From positions 19,466,927 through 19,530,926 of the forward strand of contig NC_064034.1 in assembly GCF_932526225.1 (NCBI RefSeq): a DNA stretch of 64,000 nt, given 5' to 3'. Source of the DNA: Nematostella vectensis. Taxonomy: Eukaryota > Cnidaria > Anthozoa > Actiniaria > Edwardsiidae. This document shows positions 51,180 to 63,842 of the stretch, piece by piece. Within the stretch, counting starts at the first letter, position 1; each line of letters starts with the position of its first letter. The translations under genes and the position numbers were made by a program. The notes beneath the pieces are model-generated. The model was given only the letters and a program-made list of their open reading frames with translations. It was not told where the DNA came from and did no database searches.

Positions 51180-54100
51180 CTACTTTCACTTTGCTAAAAC
51201 ACCGACTGTAAGTGTTTTCAAGACGCTCATAATTAAATAATTGAAATTTTAGAAAGAAGTGGTGGTATGCTATGATAGAACGCGAAGGTACTTCATAAAA
51301 TGGAGATAAACCATGTTTTCACTCGGACTTCACTTATTTTTTTCAAACAATGAGAGAAAAAAAAAACAGTCTTCAAAGATACAATATATTTCATTTGTTT
51401 TTAGAAAATGGCTTTTCCGAGCCATCGAATATCGCTTTCTTGGGGAGTATTTTTCAAGGGTTAGAAGTTTGCCTAAGATTCTCAAGGGGTGAATTGTTTT
51501 AGCGTACTTAACCCAGTGTCAGGCCTTTTTATCGTTCCCTATAAAGTATATACCGGAAAGCGTAGTAGTTTTATTTTTCCTCTCCGACTTTTGAAAAATA
51601 TAATCGCCTGATACTCGGGCTATAGCGTACTTCTCTCGTGCCATCTGCAGAGAGATCTGACCTGGCTCCTCCACGAGCGAAGAGCTTTAGCAGAGAGAGG
51701 AGGTCTGGGGCGAATGATCACTATGACTGTTTGTTTTTATGTTTGTCAATCAATGGATAAGATACGAAAAACACCCGAAGATGTATTTTAGCCAATCAGA
51801 GGGCAGGATTTTACTGAAGTTTTTCAGCTACTTCTGCGCATGCGTTGCCGCAAGGTACCGTAGTTCTTACACGAACCATTACTTAAAAAGATAAGAATAA
51901 TGTTTAAATAAGAAGAGCAGCACTTCCAGATTCATTTTGTTATTATTACATGATTTATTACATGCGTTACGGACTTTCAAGTGATATTACTGCACACTTA
52001 ATGTAGCTAAATTATTATCTTGTGTGGAATAGGGATGTGTAAAGAACAACCATGTAGTTACATTACGATGGGGGTATTTTTAATCGTCTTTTAAAAACCT
52101 TGTTTTAAGTTTACTGTTATTTCATCGCTATGGGATTCAGTTCATATGTACTAAATTGTACAGTCTCTCTTTCTAACATTTTCTGACGATATGAGCATGG
52201 CTGAATTGAAATAACGCGAAAGGAAGTTGATGAGCGTCGGTGGAAATTATATATTTTTATATATATAGGACAAGGGGATTTGCAAGACGCAACTTTTAAC
52301 CTAAAACGATTTAAGACAAATCTTGATTTGTTTTTTAGTGTAACATTTTGACCTTGAAACTTAACTTCCCAAGGTAGATAATTATTGTATTAGTTTTTGT
52401 GTATAAATGTTAACATGTTTTTGAAACTTTGTGGGATATTGTACCTTAAACTGAACGGATCTCTAGAACAGCGATTCAAATACTGAGACTATTCTAAAGA
52501 ATAAACGGGACGAGGAGAAGCTTTATCTTTTTAGTTTTCTAATTTTGATTAACCATCTTTGCCTGGAAGAAAGATTATAGGTGAGTTCCATCGACAAGGA
52601 TCATACCTTCACAGGTGGATTCACTCGGTTTGGTGGCTTGAAGGGCACAAACCGGATTTGAAAATAATAGCTTGGGTTTTATCCTGTATTAAGGCGGATG
52701 TAGCGGTTCACTTGATATGATATTTGCCCGTCATTTTCACTATCAAATAGAAATGAGGAAATGAATAAAGCAAACTTGATTGTACAAGTTTAGACATTAG
52801 CCGAGCGATCATACAGCTTGTGGATTCCTTTTCGTTTAAACCTCAGAGTGAGCATTTTCAGATAATAGTCATAATAATATATAGTCGAGAAATGCAGGCG
52901 TTTACACAATTTATGAATTAAAAGCGGATAGTTTTTTGTTTCGGATGTCTGTCCAAATTGAGCCTTTTAGCGCAAAAGATGTTAATTAAAGATATCAGGT
53001 ATCTTCTACTCGTAAACAAATTTAGCCGAAGTCTTCCCCTTAATATAGAAAATAGGCTTTAAAATAAAACCTCTTAAATATTATCTCTTTTAAGAGACAG
53101 AAAGCTTGTTAAGAAGAATAAAATAAATGTATTTTTCTTGTATTCGTTGAGATTGAAGCTAAATGAATAAATAATGCGAAGTAATGGGAAAAGGGAAGGC
53201 ATGGTACGTGCGTGGTAAAAAAAGATTAAACAGCTATCTCCAATCGCGATAGCCGCTTACCTTCTGTTTAACATTTCCATCAAAGATACATACCAGCCCG
53301 CAAACAGCGCGAACTAAACGGTGACGGGGAAGGACGACTTTGATATAACAACACCTTGATGACAAGCTTTTTGTTCGGATTCCCTTAGAGCTGCTGAGTG
53401 CTATAGTCAATTAAGAGGCAATTAATTTGGTGTTGGCTGTGTTTTAAACGCACGATGGGGCTTAGAAAGCATTTGGGTGTATTCAGGTAACGAGACGTTC
53501 TACATTCTTACTAAAATTGGAATTAAGAGCAGAAAGCAATTTCGCCATTCTATGCAAGATTCCGCTCAATTCGTAAATTCCGATCTCGAGATTTCCCTCT
53601 TGATTTACGGCGGTTTTTAAATAAGGTTGCATTCAGGGAATTCTTGGACCTGCAGGGCTTCATGGGTGATTAATGAATGAATAAATGAATTTATGAGTAA
53701 ATAAATAAAAAATGATATGAAAAAGATTAATTGGCACAAGTAAGTAAGCGTGTCTGAATATAAGTAAGCGAAAATGAAAACAAATGCAGGCTAAAAGAAC
53801 TGTAGCACCTTTCTGTCTGTAAACGTTTATAGTTCTTAGAACTGAGGATTTTTTTCAACGTTACCCATAAATCAGTGCGGGTTACGAATGTGTAACCTTA
53901 TTTGAAACAATTGTATTACTAGCCAAACGGGTATTGGCAATACTAGCCAATTACATTTACTCAACGGAGCATGCGCACTAGCTAATACAGAAATACAATC
54001 TCACGCATGTATTTTAAAGAAGGTCGCACGAGACCATACGTTTACGGAGGTTTGAATTTGAGATAAAAAGGGGATAGTGAGAAAGTAGCATTTGTGTACG

Positions 54101-54210
54101 TTTAGCCGCAAGTCGTCTGTACTTATCTCACTTACCGGTTTTATCCCATTTGTTCATTCGGACGATGTACTTTTCTGTACTTTAGTGTGACCGCACACTG
54201 AATATTTTTC
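51180..54210. other. intergenic or intronic, no coding sequence seen
   Basis: No frame of 60 codons or more. A 45-bp segment near 51848 (gtagttcttacacgaaccat) recurs near 60385, indicating a dispersed repeat. Confidence 0.5.
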
Positions 54211-54219
54211 CTTTATTTT

Positions 54220-54480
54220 CCGAAACGGAGGACACTCAACCAACAAGCAATCAGATCATCCTAACGTTCAACCCAACTAATTTTTATAATCAAAATATTT
54301 GTCTTCCTGCCCATGTTTCACGCATTAAAAAAAGATATCTTTCTGCACGTTTCACCCAACACGTTGTAAAACCAAAAGAACATAATCATCCATTATTGTC
54401 CCAAACGGAGGAAACTCAACCGACAAACAATCAGATCTTCCTCACGTTTCACCAAATTCAATTCTGAAAAACCAAAACGC
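54220..54480. repeat. imperfect direct repeat, period about 178 bp
   Basis: aaacggagga.actcaacc followed by caatcagatc.tcct occurs at about 54222 and 54400, with cacgtttcaccca-type words between. Two diverged copies. Confidence 0.75.
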
Positions 54481-55089
54481 CAAGGGGCTAACCGGTTTCC
54501 ATTCTCACCGGAGCTGTCCTAATTTCTGAGACACTGTTCACTTTGCAGATTCATTACAATTAAGTGATTAAGTAAAAGAGAAAATCCTTTTCATAAGTTG
54601 TTGGCTATTAAGCTACACAAGACACATATCATGTAAAAAAAAGCCCTTATATTTTCTAGCTTCAAATACACTGTTGTAAATTCCAAACACTGGGAGGGAT
54701 TACCGGGCCCCAGATCCGCTATTTGGTGTTGTTGATAGTGGAAATATCTATTTGGTCATTAAGCAAGATATTTAGCAATAGCAATCTCTCTGTGTTTATG
54801 GCAATTGAAGGGAGGTCATTAGCTCGGATGTCATTCCCAGCTTAACACGCTATTTCATTGAAGAAGCTCATTTGAACATCGACATACATTATTATTATTA
54901 TTAACGAAACATGAAACCTTCGAAGCAGACATGAGTATATCAAGATGGTGTGCGGTTGTTTTTCAGGGGGTTGAAATGGGAGGATTATTATATAGCCTTC
55001 TTGTTATTAACTGCCGAATCTAGAGATACCAATCATTCATGCGCTAACCAACTATTTTTCACGGACGGCCACTAACTGAATCAGCCTTT

Positions 55090-55255
55090 GTGCACACCAT
55101 TAAGTTCTGCAAGTATTGGTTCCTAAGAGTCCCCGCGAGTACTGTTCCCATAAGTCCCAGCGAGCACTGTTCCCATGAGTCCCCACGAGTATGGTTCTCA
55201 TGAGTCCCCGTGACTACTGTTCCCTTGAATCCTCGCGAGTCACTGTACCCATGGA
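55090..55255. repeat. 25-bp tandem repeat, about 6 copies
   Basis: Units such as agtccccgcgagtactgttc followed by ccata, with substitutions. It produces a short minus frame that is not considered coding. Confidence 0.85.
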
Positions 55256-55259
55256 CCGC

Positions 55260-57240
55260 TATTACTCCTCTAGAATGTCGTATTGTGTCGTGCTCAAATG
55301 GTATCAAATAAATGAATTAGAATGGCTCAAGAAAGGTTAGGGCGAGGAACTAGACCTCGCGAAAGACGTCGGGAGAGACCTAAATTTAATGTCATGGCAC
55401 ATAAAAGTCAGTTGTTCTCCAAACCACGTCGTAAAAAATGTTTTACGGTCTAGCTAGGGAGGACCTGTTTGCTCTGTAAGCCCTATCGTTGTCATCAGCT
55501 AAGGTTGAAACAAGGTCTAAGGCCCATTTGTAACTGTTAAAGCGAGTTAATTTTACTGAAAACACTTGAAAAATATCGAGGTGACTTAAATGAGTGGCGT
55601 GCCGTGAATTACCTATTGGGTTTGCAATGAGTTCAGGCGGCTATTCTAACGGCGAAGTCGCTTGTCGAGGTTTTACGTTTTTCTCGACAGTAACAATAAT
55701 GATTTTATTTCTTAGAATTCTTCCTTGCGTTAAACGAATCCCGGGTTTGGCATTTTAGAGAATTATTTCAAGAGGGAACGACCTATGTTGTCGTGGTAAG
55801 ATTCGATTACTGAGTTCTTAAAAAGACTTATCTCTTTTTAGAAGAGTTCGCGCTTACAAGGGGAATTCATTTTTTGATTGTGCAGAAAATTTCAGCTACC
55901 GGATTAAGTTTAAAACGATTACCGTAAAAGTTTACCTATAGACCGTTTTCGCGGTGTTGCGCGCAGACTGGCGGGCCCCAGCTGATCTAAAATGGCGTAG
56001 GAAGTGGAGTTTGCAGATGAAGCTATAGATAATGCTGCCAAAAGTGCTACTTTCGCGGAGTTATGGAGTCACATTCCCTTTCGTCCGCATTTTTGTGGCA
56101 TTTTGGACGCGCTTAACATCAAAACGGTCCATGGGGAGACAAAACACACGAGTAAAAAAAAAGAATATACAATATTTTTATGATTCTAGGAGTCTAAGTT
56201 TCTTTTCAATTATACGCTTATGGCTTGACAAGTTCAAACGATCTTCAGGATTTATTGGCCTCTTTCAAAGCTAAAACTTAGCAATACGCTCTGCCAAAAT
56301 TAGAGAAATCGGAGACCGTTTTGAGGCCAAAAATGTTCGGCAAAAAGTTGTCGACGCAAGTTAATGACTGCGATCCACATTACAGTAAAAAAAGGTCCTT
56401 TTTAGTTCCTTTTGTTTTGGCAAATATAGCAGCTGGCGAAGACAATTTCAATGTTCAGTCCCTGTTAAGAATAGTTACTTACGTGAAATGTTCTCAGTCA
56501 CACGCCGCTGGTTTACCAAAGTTAGTAACAGTTCGCAACGGCGGAGTTACTCAAGAGTTTTAATCGAACGCCCGCTGTTGCGCTAGTCGTTTAAAAATTA
56601 TGGCTTGGTTTCTAATGCATCCAAGGTGTAGCGAAAGAAATAAAACCGTAAATTAAGCGATATCCCGTTGAGTAAGCGTTGTTACAGTGTTTTTAAATGG
56701 GAGAAAAGCGACGACGACAGGGAAGTGGTTTAAATTTCGCCCTGAACAATAGCTCTTTTCAAAAGTTTGTTTCAATATAACGACCACTAGAGTACAGGAC
56801 ATAGACAAAGTAATTGACATATCTAAACGAATGTATTATGAATAGTGGTGTAAATTAAAACTTTAAAAGGTGCTGTAACGCGATGTATATTGGATCTATT
56901 CCTTTCCGTTGAAAACAAAAGACAAAATAGTCTAAAACCGCATTGTTTCGGTTATAAAGCAAATGAAAATAATAACAAACAGCCACAAAAGCCATTATAC
57001 GAATAATGGAATACTATTTCTTTTATCTTTCACCATCTGTCAACTTGGTGAGCCTAGCCTTTGATTTTATTTTTTGTCTCAAAATTGTACTATAAAGTAC
57101 AAAGATTTAAGATGTGTTTGGAAACAGTTTGAATATAGAAACAATATAGCAATATTCATTTGAAATAACATACATGTTAGGAAAGGTGATTTAAGATCTG
57201 TTTTTGATAAATTTTATTTCTGGCTGCAGGTGGGGTGTGG
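55260..57240. other. intergenic, unassigned
   Basis: Two plus frames (56032-56274 and 56321-56563) have about 80 codons each. They are not recognisable and have no splice or start context that persuades me. A CG-richer patch lies at 55945-56010 (gcggtgttgcgcgcagactgg). Confidence 0.4.
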
Positions 57241-57247
57241 GAGTTTG

Positions 57248-57420
57248 CAGGGGCGGTTCTAGGGGGGGGGGGGGGGCGCCCCCCTATTTTCAGACATGCG
57301 GCTTAAAAATAACAAGAATTATAAGGAAATATACGGAAGAACAATAAGTCCGCCCCCCTCCCTTTCTTGAAACTTTTGCTCCGGCCCCCCCCATTTTTTA
57401 AACTTCTGGATCCGCCCCTG
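57248..57420. mobile_element. MITE-like element with C/G-run ends
   Basis: 173 bp with inverted ends caggggcggttctagg and ctggatccgcccctg, adjoining long G and C runs. A target duplication is not evident. Ends of the caggggcgg type are common among short DNA elements in animals. Confidence 0.65.
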
Positions 57421-60400
57421 GCTTGTACCCCCTTCATGCGGTACCTTGGCTGAAGGCGGACCCTATTGTGTTCATCTCTTATACTCATTATTTCTTTTTT
57501 ATATTGTCATATATTAATTGTGGTAGCAGCCCATGAGTTAAAAAACGCTGATATGTTAGGCTAACACTAAAAAATGATAGTAAAAATCTGATAAAGAATG
57601 ATGAATGAAATTAAGCAATGAGCTTGAATGTTTACTTTCTATTTGGCAATTGAAACAAAAATAAAATAATAAAAGAAATAGAAAAAAGGGCTTTTATACT
57701 TATAAACTGTTTCTTGCCAATTAGCAAATTAAGAGTTTTACCAAAACTAGAAATTAACGTTTCTATAAAGAAATTAGTATAAACGTAAAATACGAAATGT
57801 TTAACAGTCGATCTTGATAGCTTTATATCAGAAGATCTTTTCCATATGCGTTATTGCAATATCAAAAAGGGGAGCGAAAAATGAAACTTTGCAGTACAAC
57901 GTTTAAGGGTACAGTTTTGGTAAGAGATGATGTGATTGTTTCATATGGATGTTACCTACCTTTATATAATCTGCTCCAATAAAGCTTATTTTTTGCTTTT
58001 CTTCTTCTATAAGGTCGACTTGTCGCATAGATCGTGTGCAGCGCGAATCTGCGCAAAGCCTGTGCTTGTCCCAAAGCAAATAATGTGGCCCTTTGACAAT
58101 CTGTTGAGCTAACCGTATTCGTTTTATGACAGAGCACACAATGTGCCGGATATCGACTGTTTGCGCTACCTACAGTGTCAGCGGATCGATGGTGTAACTC
58201 TAATCAGATTGGCTTAACATGCAAATGAAGCATTTTTCGCTTTAGTTTATAACACGCTAAGGTAATCAGCGGCAAGCAAGGGTGTTTGGAACGATCGACA
58301 TGTTCAAGTTAATGCCTCATTTCAGCTCGAAATGATGAGCTGTTTGTGGTGGTCGGGGAATAAGGATGGAGTAGAAATGTTTGTGTAGAGTCAGGGTAAA
58401 GTCAGTGTACATAGGAAAAGTGCTGTTATGTATTTATCTAACACAACTTGGTTTGAGCAAACACAAAGCTTTAGAAGAACTTTTAGAGGCCGTTAGAATA
58501 ATTCAAGAGTGTAAAATGTCTGAAATCCCAAGCTTAGTAAAAACTGGAAAAATCAAAAGGCACTAATTGTATTTCACTATAGAAAATTATTAGGAATCTC
58601 ATTAAGGGAATTGAAGTGAACGGTACAGGTGCAGGCGGCGAAATCAAAGTGTAAAAGATACCATTCACAATATTGTTTCCTTGTGCTTCACCTTTTCCTT
58701 ACAAAATAAATAAAACTACCTGTTTTCAAGAAAATTCAAAAGTGATCTCTGTTGCTACAAGGCCATTTTATTCACATGTCGTTTAAAATTCGCAGCTGTT
58801 GTGGTTGGGCTTGAAAGCCATAGATCTAGTGCGCATGCTCATAGATCCAAAGTGCCTTGCATATTCCTAGTCTTGGCCGAGAACCAATTGCTTTTGTGAT
58901 GCACTTCCTTAATTTTATGGGGGGCTCCGGAGTGTATTTAGTGCGAGTGAATTTGCCTTTCTAGTACCAACCCTTCATTTTTATGATTTAGAGTAACCTT
59001 AGATGAACCTTAGCACTAGGAAAATGCCCAGAGCTACCAAACAAACAAAAGCGAGGCGTGTGAAAGTTCCGCACGAATTATTAGTAGGTTGCCACACTTC
59101 GTCGTCTAGGGGCGCGAGGGACCGCATGTTTAAACTCGTTACGACTTTAATGACTTTTTAATCATGAGTATTTTCACGCGGGGGTTTAAACGAATATTGA
59201 AGGAAACACTAGCTACTTGCTGTTGTACTTAATAAACATTAAAATGTTATCTGAGTATCATATTTCTCGAATGCTTTGATGACAGCGAAATCGTCAGAGG
59301 CTGTCAGACTCATAACTGTTTGCGGGTAACCCGGCAGACGACCACTTGGTTAAATTTCTTGAATAGATTATACTCTTCTTGAATTTACACTAATATTCTT
59401 GCAGGCAGGGAACTGGACGAACACATAAATTATCCAAGTTTACGGTTTTGCGTGATCTGTTTATAGATATCTTGTATCCGTTGTTTAAAGATTTTCGTCT
59501 TTTTGATTTCAATACTTTTAAGTTGTTCCGTCGTTTAACGACCTCTTTTATAAACGACGAAACCAAAAAATATATTATTTTCGTAAGCATCGCGGTTTTT
59601 TTATTGCAAAATACTTGGGTCCACCGGTTTCGCCGTTTATGCTTTTCTACTTTTTATTATCTACACTCCGTGCAAGAACTAGGCAAAGTCCTGTTGTCCT
59701 GCGGCAAAAAGCTTTATTATATATTCCTACATAGCTTCCTTTTTATACCAAACATATGCATGGACATATAGAAGATAGTAAGATTTTGAGGACATTGCGT
59801 AAAACATGTCCTTTTTTTACAGTTGATTTTCTGTGGTGAACAAAACAGAAGAAGCCAAATTAATAGCTGTTAGTTGTCTTATATTTACAAGGTTCCCCAC
59901 ATAAAATTTACCTGAAAAGCTGGATCAGACATAGCGTATCAATCAATAGCTATCGTTTTTCTAAATGGTCTATAAGAGCCTGGGGCGAGCAAGCGGGAGA
60001 CCTGTGATATTTTTAAACGTTAGGGACTAGGCTCCATATCCAAGTTGGCTGCCAGCAAAATCGCAGTAAACGCGAATCCCTGCAAGTTTACGTGGAAATA
60101 CTCGACTTACAGAGTGATAGAGTGATATAAAAGCGAAAAACAATGATTGAAGCTGACTCCCAAATATGGTATGTAATGCCTAAGAAAATGACGGAGCGAG
60201 CTAGAAAAACGACAGTTTTTAAAACAAGATTGACTTATATGATAATTAACCCTATAACCAAAAAATATTATGAATCTTGTTGTGTTATCTGTATCTTATG
60301 CTATAATGTTTTGTCTTGTCCAATCAAATTTCTAGAATAAACAAAGGCATTTTGACATGCCAGAGTGCATTTGCCGTTGGGTTGCCTAGTTCTTACACGG

Positions 60401-60678
60401 AGCATTACTTAAAAGAAGTCTGAGAAGGAAGGTCCTGGGTTTTCACGGGTGTTTCGGCTCGTCTACCCAATGTTTTCACGCATTTTTGCTCAGTTTTGCA
60501 GCACATTTCACCGCAAGCCAATCATTCCTCTTCTTCTTTTTCGTTTTTTTTCTCATGAATTTTTTTCGCTGATATTTTCTTTGATTTCCTAGTTTATGGT
60601 ATTTTGTTTTCGTTTTGCTTGAGGATAGAATATATCATTATGAGCCATTCCTCCAAATAGATTTGCTGTGTAGATTTT
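57421..60678. other. intergenic 3' of the second GPCR, no gene seen
   Basis: A-T rich. Short frames at 57903-58139, 58381-58566 and 59448-59771 lack domains. A minus frame at 57952-58139 is GC-richer but unrecognised. Confidence 0.5.
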
Positions 60679-61698
60679 TCAGACGTTGGTTTGCTTGTAG
60701 CTAGTGTACTTTGTGGAGGTGCTTTTCGTCAAAGATAGTGCCCGTCTGTACGGTTTTCCTCTAATAGCATGCCTGAAGTCATTCTTTCCAAGAATATAGA
60801 TACAGGGATTCAGAAATGATGTGATAAATCGTAAATATATGATGATATATTCCATCAGTTTTGTCATCTCGAACATTTCATTTCCGAGATTGTGCTGTAT
60901 CCGAACAAGAAAGTACGGTAACCAACAAGACGAGAACACTACGAACATGGCTGTGAAGAGTATAGCCGCCTTCCACTCTCGACTCTGGGCCTTCTTGGAA
61001 TTCTCCCTTGGAAAATTCTTCTTGATTTTCGAAGATTGCCGGAGCACCTCGTAGAAAATTTTCCCATTCAGGAATACCATTACAAGCAAGGGAATAGCAA
61101 AGAATAGGACAATGTTGATGATGTCGTAACGGAACTCGTGTCGAAGGAGGCTCTCTGGTGGTTCGTCGTGCGTGTTGTCCAGGACACTCGGGTTATTCCA
61201 GGCCAGCTGGATGAAGGCGGTGGTGGTGGAGATGAGCCAAGTGCAGGCGATCACCCAGCAGCCGCGGTGCCTGGTCACGATGTTGTAGTATCGTAGCGAG
61301 TGCATGATGGCCATGTACCTGTCCGTGGTGATCGCGAGCAGGTGGAGCACCGTGGAGATTGACGTGAAGCGCAGCACGTTCTCCGCCACGATGCAGATGG
61401 TCAGGGTTTGCAGGATGTTACACGAGGTGAAGAGAGGGATGCTCACCAGACCCGTCAGCAGGTCAGACACCGCCAGACTACACAACAGGTAGTTTGTGGT
61501 GACACGGAGTTGCTTCACCTTGATCACTAAGATCAACACCAGGCTGTTCACGCTGATTATTAAGATCGCTAGCACTATCGGTAGCACGTCTGCTTTGGCG
61601 CTGAACCCTGTACTGTACGCACTCGAAGTGTTCCATCCTGTGAATCGATCTCTTGAACAAAGTGACCCGTTTTGTAAAACGCAAGAGCCGTTAGCCAT
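60679..61698 (-). CDS. class A GPCR, paralogue of the 43449 gene, intronless, 339 aa
   Basis: Begins MANGSCVLQNGS, with N-glycosylation sites NGS near the N-terminus. It carries LNSLV-type TM1, LAVSDLLTG in TM2, TDRYMAI after TM3, FSSCWLPYFLV in TM6 and NPCIYILG in TM7. Length and layout match the gene at 43449-44474. The frame stays open 66 codons upstream (to 61896), but that part has no membrane segment and MANGS aligns with the paralogue's start, so it is taken as 5' UTR. From 61151 to 61473 (TM2 to loop 2) the DNA is about 97% identical to 43945-44267, while TM1, TM5-TM7 and the tail differ much more. Extracellular loop 2 again lacks Cys. The ligand is unknown. Confidence 0.9.
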   Translation of the reverse strand: MANGSCVLQNGSLCSRDRFTGWNTSSAYSTGFSAKADVLPIVLAILIISVNSLVLILVIKVKQLRVTTNYLLCSLAVSDLLTGLVSIPLFTSCNILQTLTICIVAENVLRFTSISTVLHLLAITTDRYMAIMHSLRYYNIVTRHRGCWVIACTWLISTTTAFIQLAWNNPSVLDNTHDEPPESLLRHEFRYDIINIVLFFAIPLLVMVFLNGKIFYEVLRQSSKIKKNFPRENSKKAQSREWKAAILFTAMFVVFSSCWLPYFLVRIQHNLGNEMFEMTKLMEYIIIYLRFITSFLNPCIYILGKNDFRHAIRGKPYRRALSLTKSTSTKYTSYKQTNV

Positions 61699-61759
61699 TG
61701 ATGCAGCTCTCGTCGCGTGCTGAGAAATCTTTCTCCGTACTACTTGAGCCACTTGCCGT

Positions 61760-62240
61760 GTGAAGCCCTCGCAGGGGAAGGTTTTTGTAGAAGGGACGAG
61801 GCTGTTAGCAGGATACGGCGTCAACAAAATCTGGAAATATATAGTAAAATCATAGATATTCGACCCGGGTTTAGAGATGTGACATCTGCACCTCAAATAC
61901 TACTGCCAGAAAATTCTTTTCTTCCCTATTTTCTTCCCATTCTATCAATACCGCGGAGGCGCATCGCGTTTGCATCCTTCCCATTGACTATACCAGTCCA
62001 ATACTCTGACAAATCTATACATGGCATTGTTCCCTCCCATCGCTTTACCTCGTTCTCTAATACGTTCCAGTGGCCTTAATTGTTTCAGACAATGCCATGC
62101 ATAATTTTTTCGGGTTATTTGACAACCCTCTCTCACTGGACGTATCAATAGCGTACCAGGAAATTCTAAATTTGACTGAATGTTCGAGAATCGGTAACCT
62201 CACGTACATAGGATGAAGAATGCTAGGGGGCGGCTATTTT
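61760..62240. other. upstream flank of the second GPCR
   Basis: Probable promoter side of the GPCR. An inverted pair acatggcattgt/acaatgccatgc lies at about 62019-62100. No gene is seen. Confidence 0.4.
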
Positions 62241-62951
62241 TTTTTACGGCGGAACAACAAATAAACGGAAAATACACATTCATTCATTTGTGCCAAAAGT
62301 TACATCGATAACGTGTATTGTACGTTCATCAACATCACACGAAACATCATTTAGCGTGACTCGACATTCAATAAAAATGAATATTCGTAAACATTTATTA
62401 GCATCAGCCGGAAACATTAACGCATTTGGACATTCAATTCGATTGGAACGAACATTCTTTCGCGCGCAATGAAAATTCAATTACACGTTTGTGTGATCAG
62501 TAGCGTTTATTGACAATCAGTTATACGAAATAGAACATTCATTTAGTGCTTTTTACATAAACAACGACAATCAACAAGCCTTTTCAGACAATCATGTCCA
62601 TCAAGGTGACATTCATAAATGTGGTTTGACAATCATTTATTCGATTCAAACAAACATTAAAAGAAAAGAAAATATCATTAGTTCTAGCGTTATTTTCGAT
62701 TTTTGTAGTGCAATTTATCCCTGATAATTACAATGCAGCGAGGTATATATTGCATAAAACAAAACCATTGCCAACATTTCGCTCCCGTGATTGTTCCTAT
62801 GTTACGTTTTAATGCCTCCAGCAATAACTGGCTCCAGTAATGTCCGGTGCAATCCCCAGGTTTGATGCCTTCACGGTGTCATTTTTCATGTCTCTGGATC
62901 TCTGGATGGCTGATGTCAGCTTTAATATCTTCTTTTTTTAGCGCTAATCGC

Positions 62952-63125
62952 CTACTCAGCGATGTTGAGAAATAGGCTGTAGGGCGGTAAAACGTTTTTA
63001 GCTCCGTGTTTAGACCAAAGTAACTGTGACATTTCTCCCTCCTTGACCACAGACTTGGCGGTACGCTCTCTCACCTTTTCTAGCTCTTCCCTGTGTTCGA
63101 GGGAAATACGGTTTCTTGGCGGCAT
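62952..63125 (-). pseudogene. possible degraded transposase N-terminus
   Basis: A 57-codon frame beginning MPPRNRISLEHREEL, then stopping. This opening is reminiscent of helix-turn-helix proteins of mobile elements, and its place between the long inverted arms fits a transposase remnant. Beyond the stop the frames are broken. Identification is weak. Confidence 0.35.
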
Positions 63126-63696
63126 GTCTCATACAAACGTTTTCGTTTTTTCTGTAGCGAGCGAGTGAGTATAAATATTTTTTACGCTTTTATAAACCCT
63201 CCACAAAAAGTACTGTTTGCTTGTCTCGTTTTTGTTACAAAGAATTTAAAATTCTATAAATTCTCTGAACTAGGAGCCCTCTGCTTAAAGAAAAGAAAAA
63301 AAAGTAGCTCCAGTTAAATTTTATTTTTCCTTGTTGTTTGTTTAAATCGAATAAATGGTTGTCAAACTACAATGATGAATGTCCTATTGATGAACATGGT
63401 TGTCTAAAAGGCTTGTTGATTGTTTATGTTGATAGCACTGATTAATTTTCTATTTTTCATAACTGATTGTCAATAAATGCTACTGATTGTCCAAACGTGT
63501 AATTAAATTTCCATTGCACGCAAAAGAATTTTCATTCCATTCGAATGAATGCCCAATTGCGTTATTGATTGTCCGTTGATGCTATTAAATGTTTACGCAT
63601 ATTCAATTATTGTTATTGAAGGTCGAGTCACGCTAAGGATGTTTCGTGCGATGTTGATAAACGTACACAATACACGTTAACGCTACAACGTTTGGC

Positions 63697-63842
63697 GGGG
63701 GACGCTGGGGAGGTCTAATTACCGCAATACCCAAATTTTCAAAAATAACGCAATACCGCAGAAAAATACCGGAAATATTGCATACCGCACAGAAGGGCGA
63801 GGTTTTGAAGAGCATGCGCGACCAAAAACCAACGTCCCCCCC
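63697..63842. mobile_element. MITE nested in the right arm, TTTGGC target duplication
   Basis: 146 bp flanked by tttggc on both sides (63691-63696 and 63843-63848), with ends gggggacgctgg and ccaacgtccccc. Removing it restores continuity of the right arm with the left arm (…tttggcacaaatgaatg against cattcatttgtgccaaa…), which shows it inserted after the larger element. Confidence 0.85.

Noticed and set aside
56032-56563. Two 80-codon frames as a possible broken transposase
   Set aside because: No motif recognised in any frame and no inverted ends found around them.
61699-61896. N-terminal extension of the second GPCR
   Set aside because: The frame is open but has no signal peptide or similarity; the MANGS start aligns with the paralogue.
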